From contig DATKGG010000041.1 of NCBI GenBank assembly GCA_035510855.1, positions 1 to 16,365 of the forward strand: DNA of 16,365 bases, written 5' to 3'. Source of the DNA: Palsa-459 sp035510855. Lineage in GTDB: Bacteria > Actinomycetota > Acidimicrobiia > Acidimicrobiales > RAAP-2. Below are positions 9,394 to 15,864 of the stretch, piece after piece. The number at the start of each line of letters is the position of its first letter. The stretch's first letter is position 1. Under the pieces are notes generated by a model. That model searched no databases and was not told the DNA's origin. It saw only the letters and a program-made list of their open reading frames with translations. Made by a program: the position numbers and the translations under genes.

Positions 9394-10196
9394 CCGACCG
9401 TCGCCCGATCGTGGCGGGCAACTGGAAGCTGCACCTCGACCACGTCGAGGCGGTGCACCACGTCACCGAGCTCGGGATGCGCCTGCGCGCGATGGACGTG
9501 GCGTCGATCGACGTCGTCGTGGTCCCACCGTTCACGGACCTGCGAAGCGTGTCGAGCGTGATCGAGGCCGAGAAGCTGGAGCTCGGCCTCGGCGCCCAGC
9601 ACGTGAGCGAGTTCGAACAGGGTGCCTACACCGGCGAGGTGGCCGCCACGATGCTCGCGCGGCTCGGGGTCACGATTGTGCTCGTCGGCCACTCCGAGCG
9701 CCGGACCCACTTCCACATGGACGACGCCACCGTCGCGAGGACGGCCTCGGCCGCGCTGCGCGGCGGGCTCACCCCGATGGTCTGCGTGGGCGAGAGCGAG
9801 GACGAGCGAGCCGACGGGGCCACCGACGAGGTCCTCGCCCGCCAGCTCGGCGCGGTGCTCACCGAGCTGGACGGCGTCGACGTCGAGCGCCTCTGCGTTG
9901 CCTACGAGCCCGTCTGGGCCATCGGCAGCGGGACCGCGGCCACCCCCGAGGACGCCGGGAGCGCCTGTGCGCACCTGCGAAAGCTCGCCGAGCAGCACCT
10001 GGGCGAGGCAGCTGCCCGGCTGCGCATCCTGTATGGCGGCTCGGTGAGCGCGGACAACGCCGCCGAGCTCGTCACGCCCTCTGACGTCGACGGCCTGCTG
10101 GTCGGCAGCGCAAGCCTGACTCCGGCCGGGTTCGCCGGCGTCCTGGGCGCGGTGGCGGACTGTTATCGTTCCTCGCGTCGTTCCCCCCGGAGGTAG
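9390..10196 (+). CDS. tpiA: Triose-phosphate isomerase
   Basis: TpiA interconverts dihydroxyacetone phosphate and glyceraldehyde-3-phosphate. The product has 268 residues. It shows VAGNWKLHLDH with N11 and K13, GAQHVSEFEQGAYTGEV near 68 (usually GAQN), the electrophilic H101 in VGHSERR, CVGE at 132-135, catalytic E173 in AYEPVWAIGSGT, loop 6 following it, and the phosphate-binding YGGSVS (215-220) and LLVGSASL (236-243). It overlaps pgk by 4 bp. Its last codons contain the GGAGG that serves secG, so the two genes are closely linked. The short basic C-terminal tail (residues 260-268, RSSRRSPRR) is beyond the barrel. Confidence 0.97.
   Translation: MTDRRPIVAGNWKLHLDHVEAVHHVTELGMRLRAMDVASIDVVVVPPFTDLRSVSSVIEAEKLELGLGAQHVSEFEQGAYTGEVAATMLARLGVTIVLVGHSERRTHFHMDDATVARTASAALRGGLTPMVCVGESEDERADGATDEVLARQLGAVLTELDGVDVERLCVAYEPVWAIGSGTAATPEDAGSACAHLRKLAEQHLGEAAARLRILYGGSVSADNAAELVTPSDVDGLLVGSASLTPAGFAGVLGAVADCYRSSRRSPRR
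10161..10169 (+). promoter_or_regulatory. Candidate extended -10 promoter for secG
   Basis: TGTTATCGT inside the 3' end of tpiA fits the extended -10 pattern TGN-TANNNT exactly. The expected start point lies near 10176, leaving a leader of about 24 nt that contains the secG GGAGG. No good -35 is visible, which is acceptable for extended -10 promoters. It would allow secG and the solute-binding gene to be expressed apart from glycolysis. Confidence 0.35.
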
Positions 10197-10199
10197 GTC

Positions 10200-10430
10200 G
10201 TGTTCACCGCTGCATTTGTCGTGATCGAGGCAGCCAGTGCGTTCGGGCTGATCCTCGTGATTCTCATGCACTCCGGCAAGGGCGGGGGACTCTCGGACAT
10301 GTTCGGCGGCTCGATGGGCGCGGCTGCCCAGGGCTCGACGGTCGTCGAGCGCAACCTCGACCGGATCACGATCGTGCTCGCGCTCATCTTCGCGTTCTCC
10401 ACGCTCACCCTCGACCTGCGACTGCAGTGA
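10200..10430 (+). CDS. secG: Preprotein translocase subunit SecG
   Basis: SecG is the small accessory membrane subunit of the SecYEG protein-export channel. The 76-residue product has two predicted membrane segments (about 3-23 and 54-72) joined by the conserved cytoplasmic loop SGKGGGLSDMFGG (25-37). The GTG start has GGAGG at 10189-10193, 6 nt upstream. Location straight after tpiA is the usual place in Actinobacteria and Firmicutes. Confidence 0.95.
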   Translation: MFTAAFVVIEAASAFGLILVILMHSGKGGGLSDMFGGSMGAAAQGSTVVERNLDRITIVLALIFAFSTLTLDLRLQ

Positions 10431-10440
10431 CTGTGCGCCG

Positions 10441-12102
10441 GTGCGCAGAGGGCTCGCCGCTGCGCTGACGGGCGCTGCCACGCTCGGCGCCCTCGTCGTC
10501 ACCTCGCCGTCGACCGCAGCCCCGCCGGCTCGCGCCCCGACGCTCACCGTCGCCATCCCCGGGCCGTTCGGCGGGTGCAACCCGGGCTCGTCGTCGACGA
10601 CCGCCGCGACCGACGAGGTGCTCTCCTTGGTGCTCCCTTCGGCGTTCACGCCCGGGCCCCTGTCCGCCCTCGTCGGTGACACCCCGGTCGTGTCCCAGGC
10701 CGAGGTCGTCTCGCTCAACCCACAGACGGTCGTCTACACGATCGCGCCGGGCGCGGCTTGGCCCGACCGCTCCCCCTACGGCGCGGGGGACCTCGTGCGC
10801 ACCTGGCAGGAGCGTCGCGCCGACACGGTGGTCGCGGACCTCGGCTACCGCGACGTCGCCTCGATGACGCCGAACGCCACGGGCACCACGCTCACCGTCG
10901 TGTTCGCAACGCCGTACTCGGACTGGGAGTCGCTGTTCAATCTCGTGGTGCCGCGAGCCACGGCATCGTCGAGGTGCGCGCTGCCGAGCGCGGCGCTCGA
11001 CCCGTCCATGGGTCCCTACAAGATCACGTCGGCGACCACGTCACGACTGACGCTCGATGCCAACCCGAGGTGGACGGGCACGGTGCCGTTCTACACGCAC
11101 GTCGTCGTGAGCACGGATCCCTCGGCTCCCGTGCCGGCCGGTGGCGCGCCGCGGCTCGTCTACCTCCCGTCGCCGACGCTCGCCCAGCTCCAGGCGATCA
11201 CGTCGAGCGGTGCCTTCGACTCGCGAGTCCAGCACGACACCACGATCGTGAGCCTCGACTTCGCGGTGCGGGGACCTGGCGCGCTCCCACAGACCGTCCG
11301 AGAGGCGCTCGCGAGGCTCATCGACCGCTCCGCGCTCGTGAACGCGCTCGCCGCCCCGGTCGACGACACGGACGCGCCGGCGGTCTCGCACCTGTTCGGG
11401 CAGGGCGATGCGGACTACCTCGGCTACCCGGGGACACCCGTCGGCAACCCCGTCGCGCCGACCGCGCCGCTCCCCGGGGCCTCCGGGTCCGCTGCCTACG
11501 GCGACCTCGCTGACGTCGCGACCGCGGACGCACTCCTGCACGCCGCAGGATTCGCGAAGTCCACGCACGGGTGGCTCCGACCGGGGGATCGCCCGTTCTC
11601 GGTGTGCCTCGCCGTCCCAACCGCCGACGAGCCACTCGTGGCCGCGGGCGAGTTGATCCGGCATCAGCTGCTCGCACAGGGCGTCGTGATCGACTGGGAG
11701 TCGCTGGGGACCACCACCTCGGTCGTCGACGAGCTCCGCACGGGGTCGTGTTCGGCGGGACTCATGTCGCGAACCGGTGACGGCTTCGCGACACAGGCGG
11801 CGGCGAACTGGCTCGTCCCGCCGTCGCCGCCGCCCGCGGACCTCACGTGGACCGGCGTCAACGACCCGATCGTCAACGCCGCGGCACTCACCGCCATGGG
11901 CATGCTGAACCCGGTCACCGCGGCGACAACCTGGACGGCCATGGACGCGAGGCTTTGGAACCTCATGGCAGGCCTGCCGCTCTACTCGCCCTCGGTGTAC
12001 GTGGGCTGGTCGCCGCAGGTCACCGGCCTGCTCCCGTGCGACACCGTGGGCTGCACCGTCGACCAGATCCCGTCGCTCGTGCCGGCGACGACGAAGCCGT
12101 AG
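10441..12102 (+). CDS. Exported ABC-type solute-binding protein, family 5 (peptide/nickel-like)
   Basis: The 553-residue product has an N-terminal signal peptide (VRRG, a hydrophobic stretch, then PSTAA near residues 24-28) and no lipobox cysteine, so it is probably secreted or held by other means. The body has the layout of SBP family 5, which binds oligopeptides or similar ligands: VYTIAPGAAWPDRSPYGAGD near 99-118 resembles the 'W.DG.P.TA.D' block, MGPYKIT near 182 resembles the 'GPY' block, and VREALARLIDR near 283 resembles the 'vR.Al..aiDR' block. The GTG lies 10 bp after secG. No permease or ATPase gene is nearby, so the ligand and transport partner are unknown; a role other than transport is possible. 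The gene continues the secG transcript. Confidence 0.8.
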   Translation: MRRGLAAALTGAATLGALVVTSPSTAAPPARAPTLTVAIPGPFGGCNPGSSSTTAATDEVLSLVLPSAFTPGPLSALVGDTPVVSQAEVVSLNPQTVVYTIAPGAAWPDRSPYGAGDLVRTWQERRADTVVADLGYRDVASMTPNATGTTLTVVFATPYSDWESLFNLVVPRATASSRCALPSAALDPSMGPYKITSATTSRLTLDANPRWTGTVPFYTHVVVSTDPSAPVPAGGAPRLVYLPSPTLAQLQAITSSGAFDSRVQHDTTIVSLDFAVRGPGALPQTVREALARLIDRSALVNALAAPVDDTDAPAVSHLFGQGDADYLGYPGTPVGNPVAPTAPLPGASGSAAYGDLADVATADALLHAAGFAKSTHGWLRPGDRPFSVCLAVPTADEPLVAAGELIRHQLLAQGVVIDWESLGTTTSVVDELRTGSCSAGLMSRTGDGFATQAAANWLVPPSPPPADLTWTGVNDPIVNAAALTAMGMLNPVTAATTWTAMDARLWNLMAGLPLYSPSVYVGWSPQVTGLLPCDTVGCTVDQIPSLVPATTKP

Positions 12103-12114
12103 AGGAGGCTGCGC

Positions 12115-12120
12115 TAATCT
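12115..12120 (+). promoter_or_regulatory. Candidate -10 element for tRNA-Leu
   Basis: TAATCT fits the TANNNT -10 pattern and would start transcription near 12127, a few bases before the mature tRNA 5' end at 12131. No clear -35 is seen. The same stretch can fold into a bulged hairpin (GGAGG 12105-12109 with CCTCC 12124-12128), which might instead limit readthrough from the solute-binding gene. Confidence 0.4.
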
Positions 12121-12130
12121 GCACCTCCGC

Positions 12131-12217
12131 GTCGGAGTGGCGGAATAGGCAGACGCGCCAGCTTGAGGGGCTGGTGCCCTCTGGGGCGTGCGGGTTCAAG
12201 TCCCGCCTCCGACACCA
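12131..12217 (+). tRNA. tRNA-Leu (anticodon GAG), CCA encoded
   Basis: A complete class II tRNA folds here. Acceptor stem GTCGGAG (12131-12137) pairs with CTCCGAC (12207-12213). The anticodon stem CCAGC/GCTGG closes the loop TTGAGGG, with anticodon GAG at 12165-12167. The variable arm is long, as in leucine tRNAs. The T-stem GCGGG/CCCGC surrounds TTCAAGT. Discriminator A (12214) and genomic CCA (12215-12217) follow. It reads CUC/CUU codons. Its 3' end is repeated three times downstream, so it looks like an integration target. Confidence 0.97.
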
Positions 12218-12244
12218 GGCCGGTTCTTCCAGTATCCCCTAGCG
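12206..12244 (+). repeat. Attachment-like repeat, copy A (tRNA 3' end and flank)
   Basis: CCTCCGACACCAGGCCG (12206-12222) comprises the 3' acceptor strand, CCA end and 5 further bases, and is identical to copy C at 14656-14672. CCCCTAGCG follows at 12236, 20 nt after the CCTCCGACAC core, the same spacing as in copies B and C. This copy is the functional tRNA end and would be the original attachment site. Confidence 0.65.
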
Positions 12245-12333
12245 GCACTTCTGCCACACCCCTCGGAGGACATCCCCGAGCTTGCAGATTCACCACAGAC
12301 TCGCAAGGAGACTGAACGCAGGCCCTACGAGTG

Positions 12334-12864
12334 CTATGAGGGGACCTTGTGCGTGAACTTGAGATAGCGGACATGCCGGCGAGCCATAGTTCTGAACGCG
12401 TCGCGGTCTTCGCCTGAGCTGAATGCCCGTGCAGGAAGAAAGATGAAGCGATTGACTCCGGTTGACTTCAAAAAGAATCCGTTGTCCCACTCACGCAACT
12501 CTTCGTAGTTGGTCCACGACATCCTGGAGTCCATCGACCTTGAACTGACCTCCACGCCTTCCTCGGAGAACCGGTAGCTGCGATCCTCGAGTGCCCCTGG
12601 AAGCGAAAGTGCCTTTCTCACGCCTACGAACCAGCCGCGAATGACCACGAACACATTGAGGCAACCGAGAATCACAAGAAGCGTCGAGATACTCCGGCCC
12701 GTGCCGCCGAGCAGACCTCCAAGGCCCACAAGAACGCAAAGCACGCCGAGGACTCCGATCGTCCAAATTCTGCTTGACCGCCGGAACATCTTCCACAGAA
12801 CCGATCGAATCTCCGCGGCAGTCATCGAGAATTCTCGGCACTCGACGTCACTTCGGGCGTCCAT
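12334..12864 (-). CDS. YcxB-like two-helix membrane protein
   Basis: The 176-residue product has two close hydrophobic helices (about 33-53 and 58-80) followed by a soluble C-terminal domain. That domain, with YRFSEEGVEVSS (97-108), SWTNYEELREWDNGFFL (116-132) and FIFLPARAF (140-148), resembles the YcxB-like family of small membrane proteins of unknown function. The start is uncertain: ATG 12864 and ATG 12825 (residue 14, just ahead of the helices) are both possible and neither has a strong ribosome-binding site. It lies on the minus strand, opposite to the tRNA and hicBA, within module A-B. No function can be assigned; membrane location is predicted. Confidence 0.65.
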   Translation of the reverse strand: MDARSDVECREFSMTAAEIRSVLWKMFRRSSRIWTIGVLGVLCVLVGLGGLLGGTGRSISTLLVILGCLNVFVVIRGWFVGVRKALSLPGALEDRSYRFSEEGVEVSSRSMDSRMSWTNYEELREWDNGFFLKSTGVNRFIFLPARAFSSGEDRDAFRTMARRHVRYLKFTHKVPS

Positions 12865-12997
12865 TTCGGCAGTTTACTTTTGGTTATGCGACTCCGAGAA
12901 GTCGAGTACCCAGACACACGAGCTCGATGATCCCAGCTCAGCGTCCCCAACCGCTGCCGGCTCGGAGACGCACCGACAATCCGCCCCACTTGACACC

Positions 12998-13048
12998 GGC
13001 AATTGCCAGAGGCAATGGACACGTCTCGTCGCAGCCTGGACCTATGCT
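12998..13048 (+). promoter_or_regulatory. hicBA control region with leaderless -10 and palindrome
   Basis: TATGCT at 13043-13048 fits TANNNT and lies at -12 to -7 relative to the hicB ATG, where a -10 sits if transcription starts on the A of the start codon. No ribosome-binding site precedes hicB, so a leaderless mRNA, common in Actinobacteria, is likely. Just upstream is a 10-bp perfect palindrome GGCAATTGCC (12998-13007), a possible HicB operator. TGGACA at 13016-13021 is a weak -35 at a long 21-nt spacing. Confidence 0.4.
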
Positions 13049-13054
13049 TTGAGC

Positions 13055-13255
13055 ATGCAGTTCACGGCCGCGATCACCCATGAAGGCGACTGGTTCGTTG
13101 CACGCTGCCTCGAGGTCGAAGTAACCAGCCAAGGGGACTCGGTCGATGGCTCCCTCGAGAACCTCAAGGAGGCCCTCGAGCTGTACTTCGAGGATCAGGT
13201 TGAGCCTGTCTCGTTCGAGAACCCGGTGGTCACCACCTTCCAGCTCTCTGCGTGA
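13055..13255 (+). CDS. hicB: HicB-type antitoxin
   Basis: HicB antitoxins bind and neutralise the HicA mRNA interferase and usually repress their own promoter. The 66-residue product has the partial RNase H-like HicB fold: an opening strand (MQFTAAITHEGDWFVARCLE), then VTSQGDSVDGSLENLKEALELYFED (about 23-47), matching the 'a.c..le.vtqG.t.eea..nlkeale.y' pattern. The tail is too short for a separate DNA-binding domain. Its stop overlaps the hicA start as GTGA. The order, antitoxin before toxin, is the reverse of the second locus at 15667. The start ATG is supported by the HicB N-terminus and the leaderless -10. Confidence 0.88.
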   Translation: MQFTAAITHEGDWFVARCLEVEVTSQGDSVDGSLENLKEALELYFEDQVEPVSFENPVVTTFQLSA

Positions 13256-13470
13256 GTCCGTCGCTTCCGGTCCTCAGCGGCGCGAGCGTTGTTCGCGCCT
13301 TGGTCAGTGTCGGATTCGCCCAGATCAGCCAGCGAGGCAGTCACGTGAAGCTTCGGCGAGACCGCTTGACCGTGATCGTGCCGCTCCACCGCGAGTTGGC
13401 CCCAGGGACGCTCCGCTCCATACTTCGCCAGGCTGAGATGACGCCCGAGGAGTTCGTCAAGCTCGTCTAG
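13252..13470 (+). CDS. hicA: HicA-type mRNA interferase toxin
   Basis: HicA is a small double-stranded RNA-binding-fold toxin that cleaves mRNA. The 72-residue product reads as a complete member: LPVLSGASVVRALVSVGFA (5-23), the QRGSHVKLRR motif with catalytic H31, VPLHRELAPGTLRSILRQA (43-61), and EEFVKLV at the end. GTG 13252 overlaps the hicB stop, so toxin translation depends on antitoxin translation. Copy B of the attachment-like repeat begins about 25 bp after the stop, so this operon is the last cargo of its module. Confidence 0.92.
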   Translation: MSPSLPVLSGASVVRALVSVGFAQISQRGSHVKLRRDRLTVIVPLHRELAPGTLRSILRQAEMTPEEFVKLV

Positions 13471-13494
13471 CGCGGGGTGCCCCGGAACGCTGGC

Positions 13495-13619
13495 GGGTAG
13501 GGGCGCACGTACTTCGAGCCACCCGGAATCCACCTACGGGCCAAGTCGCCAGTGGTTGGTAGCAGATCTGTTGCGTCGGCCCTCCGACACGACGTCCTTC
13601 TTGGATCCGTCCCCTAACG
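13495..13619 (+). repeat. Attachment-like repeat, copy B
   Basis: Starts GGGTAGGGGCGCAC and ends CCCCTAACG. About 97 nt up to and including CCTCCGACAC (13581-13590) align with copy C with 12 mismatches and 1 gap by hand, including a 21-nt identical block at 13546-13566. The core can form a hairpin, GTCGG (13575-13579) with CCGAC (13584-13588). The 20 nt between the core and CCCCTA differ from the other copies. No gene lies in the 201 bp between hicA and the methyltransferase. Confidence 0.7.
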
Positions 13620-13671
13620 CACATCGCTGCATCCATGGAGCGGAGTTTTCAGCGGGGTTCAGAAGTCTGTC

Positions 13672-14493
13672 TTACCCGCTCTTGATGGCCTGGAGCGTGT
13701 AGGTGAGCGGCAACCGCGCCGGATCACTACGAAGTCGGAACTCGCCGAACTCATCGACCTGCGTGGCGTCGCCGAACGGGTTCCACGGGCACGTTTGGTG
13801 CTCATCGATCGCGGACAACTGCATGCCAGCATCCATAACAGCGCTGATCACTTCTGCGAGCCCGTGGTTGTAATGAATGAGGTCTGGGGAGGCCAAGGGC
13901 TCAGCGTGCTCGACATAGGTCCACTCCTCTGAGAAATGGACTCCTGCTGTCTCGAAGTACGGATACTCGATGACGAGCAGGCCGTCTGGTCGTGGGTCAC
14001 TGAGCGACCAAAGCACGGGGTGGCCCTCCCGAATGAAGAGCCGGCCCCCCGGTCGCAGCAGTTGCGAGACCACCTCGGCCCACCGACGTACATCTGGGAG
14101 CCAGCAGAGCGCACCGATTCCTGTAAAGACAAGATCGAAGCGCCCGGGTCCGAGCGCGCCGACCGCGTCGTAGAGTTCGCTCTCGACGAAGTCGATCGTA
14201 GCCTCGCACTCACGTGCCAGTTGAGCCGCTGCGACAAGAGCAGCGTGGGAAAAGTCGAGGCCGGTCACGCTCCTCGCGCCGAGCCTGGCCAAAGAGAGCG
14301 TGTCGGTACCGATGTGGCATTGGAGATGCACCACATCGAGGCCGACGATGCTTCCGAGCCGCGAAAGATCGAATCGCACGACGTGGGAGAGGTGCGCTGA
14401 GTCATGGCGGAAGCTGTCGAGCTCGTACCCTTGGAGATGGTGAGGGACCCTGCTCTCCCAATGCGCTCGGTTGACAGCGATGTAGTCGGTCAC
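13672..14493 (-). CDS. Class I SAM-dependent methyltransferase
   Basis: The 273-residue product has a Rossmann-like methyltransferase core. Motif I reads VVHLQCHIGTDTLSLARLGA (54-73), the strand 2 acidic residue is D80 in VTGLDFS, FDLVFTGIGALCWLPD at about 119-134 forms the motif IV strand, and LLRPGGRLFIREGHP at about 145-159 is the motif after it. The C-terminal part (WTYVEHAEPLASPDLIHYNH and beyond) resembles small-molecule methyltransferases of unknown substrate. The GTG at 14493 has AAGGTGG 5 nt upstream on the minus strand. It is the only gene of module B-C, on the minus strand, and has no visible partner enzyme. No DNA-methyltransferase motif (such as a DPPY or PC dipeptide) is seen, so restriction-modification is unlikely. 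Confidence 0.85.
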   Translation of the reverse strand: MTDYIAVNRAHWESRVPHHLQGYELDSFRHDSAHLSHVVRFDLSRLGSIVGLDVVHLQCHIGTDTLSLARLGARSVTGLDFSHAALVAAAQLARECEATIDFVESELYDAVGALGPGRFDLVFTGIGALCWLPDVRRWAEVVSQLLRPGGRLFIREGHPVLWSLSDPRPDGLLVIEYPYFETAGVHFSEEWTYVEHAEPLASPDLIHYNHGLAEVISAVMDAGMQLSAIDEHQTCPWNPFGDATQVDEFGEFRLRSDPARLPLTYTLQAIKSG

Positions 14494-14568
14494 AAGACCA
14501 CCTTCTCATCTTGGACACTCGCCGACTAGCTAACTAGCAGGGCAGCGGGATATCAGAACGATGCTGCC

Positions 14569-14694
14569 GGGTAGGGGCGCACCTGCTTCGAGCCGCCTGG
14601 GAAACCACCTACAGGCCGTGTCGCCAGTGGTTGGTAGCAGACCTAGCGCGTCGGCCCTCCGACACCAGGCCGAAATTTCTAGCGTCCCCTAACG
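14569..14694 (+). repeat. Attachment-like repeat, copy C
   Basis: Upstream arm as in copy B (identical block at 14621-14641), then core CCTCCGACACCAGGCCG (14656-14672), which matches the tRNA 3' end and its flank base for base, then CCCCTAACG at 14686. The core hairpin is GTCGG (14650-14654) with CCGAC (14659-14663). Upstream it resembles B and downstream it resembles A (13 of 20 spacer positions), the pattern expected of a recombinant attachment site. Confidence 0.72.
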
Positions 14695-14887
14695 ACACGT
14701 CGGGGATAACCCCAAGTCCGGTCGCGGCACTCGATCTCATCAAAAGCGGTGAGGTCACCGGGGAACTCGGAAGGCACCCGGCGAGGTTGGATTCACTGGA
14801 GCCGATGTCACGGCTCATTTCACTGTTTGGGCGGCACAGTGCGGACCCAGAGCACTCGCAGGCGGAAGGTGCGAACGAGAGGAGAGA
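14695..14887. other. Non-coding spacer with small inverted repeats
   Basis: Together with the bases either side of copy C this completes a 397-bp gap without a convincing gene. Visible items are a GGGG-ATAA-CCCC hairpin (14702-14713) just after the repeat and an inverted repeat CACTGT (14821-14826) with ACAGTG (14836-14841), 50 bp ahead of the next gene, which could be an operator. An 87-codon frame across the gap has no recognisable features. Confidence 0.4.
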
Positions 14888-14890
14888 GTG

Positions 14891-15535
14891 GTGAACTCTG
14901 GGTTAGTCCAGCAACTACCGATGGAGGAGGCCGAAGTGGTTCACGATTCCACGACCGTCGAAGACAAGCGAGCAGCCAGAGGACTGGGGCCATTCACCGG
15001 TCGGCAGCTGACGGTGATCATCGTTACTGCCATGTTGGTCGTTGGCCTGCCCGTGGGGGCCTACGCCAGCATCACCGGGTCAAATGTCTTTGTCACCGAC
15101 AAAGTCTCTGGCGCACACGCGAGCGTCAGCTCGACCGGGAATCTTCAAACGACCGCCGTGGCGCCGATCGGTGGAGTCGCCGTGCGAGCAAGCGTCTCTG
15201 CGGGAATGCTGAACTGCGGCTTCTTTAGCCCCCCGGCCGGGAAGGCGTTCGAGATAACGAGCGTTGTGCTGGTCCCAGCGGGAGCCTCGACGAGTTCCGG
15301 TACGGCGCTGACCCTGGACGCCGAGAGTAATACCGGCTGTGCGGAACCCTTGAACGACATTGCGTTCGGCACGTACTCCGCGGACCAGCCCGATCACTTT
15401 TCGTTCAACCCCGGGATCGGGCTGAAGAGTGGCCACTACCTTGACTTCTACGCGACTGGATCTCCTGGAACCAGCCGTGTGCTGGTCTATGGGTACTACA
15501 TCGCAGCCAAGGCCTGTTCAGTGAACTGCCTTTGA
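14891..15535 (+). CDS. Membrane-anchored or exported protein of unknown function
   Basis: The 214-residue product has a charged N-terminal stretch of about 38 residues, one hydrophobic helix (about 40-60), then an extracytoplasmic domain. The domain opens with SNVFVTDKVSGAHASVSSTG (64-83), a pattern I associate with actinobacterial exported hypotheticals. The rest is Gly/Ser/Thr-rich and strand-like, with four cysteines (109, 150, 209, 213) that could form two disulfides. GAGGAG at 14879-14884 suits the GTG at 14891 (6 nt) better than the adjacent GTG at 14888. A third GTG at 14936, behind its own GGAGG, would shorten the cytoplasmic part. It shares module C-D with hicAB. No function can be assigned. 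Confidence 0.7.
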   Translation: MNSGLVQQLPMEEAEVVHDSTTVEDKRAARGLGPFTGRQLTVIIVTAMLVVGLPVGAYASITGSNVFVTDKVSGAHASVSSTGNLQTTAVAPIGGVAVRASVSAGMLNCGFFSPPAGKAFEITSVVLVPAGASTSSGTALTLDAESNTGCAEPLNDIAFGTYSADQPDHFSFNPGIGLKSGHYLDFYATGSPGTSRVLVYGYYIAAKACSVNCL

Positions 15536-15666
15536 ACTACGACCTCTCTTGCTTCCAGACGACGGTCGTTCGCCGCGCGCATCGGCGTCGGGAGTTCTCC
15601 CAGATCACCATCGTCGCTCCCCGCGCTCTTCAGCCTGGTGTCACAACCAGTCTTCAAGTTGCACTC

Positions 15667-15864
15667 ATGAAGGTGAGAGAGCTCATTCGAGAGCTCGAAC
15701 GCGACGGCTGGACGCAGGTCCGACAAGTCGGTAGCCATCGTCAGTTTCGGCATCTCACAAAGCCGGGGACGGTGACCGTTCCTGGCAACCCAGGGGACGA
15801 ACTGGCAAAGGGCACGGTTGGTAGCGTGGTTCGACAGGCAGGACTACCTCGGAGACAGCGATGA
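15667..15864 (+). CDS. hicA: HicA-type mRNA interferase toxin (second locus)
   Basis: The 65-residue product is a classic HicA: MKVRELIRELERDGWTQVRQ (1-20), VGSHRQFRH with catalytic H24, TVTVPGNPGDELAKGTVGSV (36-55) and VVRQAGL near the end. It is a different subfamily from the first HicA: shorter N-terminus, and PGNPGDEL in place of PLHREL. ATG 15667 is chosen because the HicA fold begins there; the frame is open to 15532 but the added residues are not HicA-like and no ribosome-binding site supports them. CAAGTT at -12 to -7 could be a weak leaderless -10. The toxin precedes its antitoxin, overlapping it by 4 bp (ATGA). Confidence 0.92.
   Translation: MKVRELIRELERDGWTQVRQVGSHRQFRHLTKPGTVTVPGNPGDELAKGTVGSVVRQAGLPRRQR

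Noticed and set aside
13471..13495. Terminator hairpin after the first hicA (GGGGTGCCCC)
   Set aside because: The loop would be only 2 nt and no T-run follows.
13495..13590. Copies B and C as full pseudo-tRNA genes
   Set aside because: Only the 3' acceptor strand and flank match the tRNA. No T-arm, anticodon arm or D-arm can be folded upstream of it.
14687..14799. Integron attC-like reading of CCCTAAC (14687) to GTTGGAT
   Set aside because: The two ends are not complementary across the variable bases, the first base breaks the attC consensus, inner arms pair poorly, cargo genes lie on both strands, and no integron integrase is seen.
14631..14894. 87-codon plus-strand frame between the methyltransferase and the exported protein
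   Set aside because: It begins inside repeat copy C, has no ribosome-binding site and no recognisable domain, and it overlaps the start of the next gene.
15532..15666. N-terminal extension of the second HicA
   Set aside because: The extra 45 residues do not resemble HicA, no ribosome-binding site precedes ATG 15532, and it overlaps the stop of the previous gene; the HicA fold begins at 15667.
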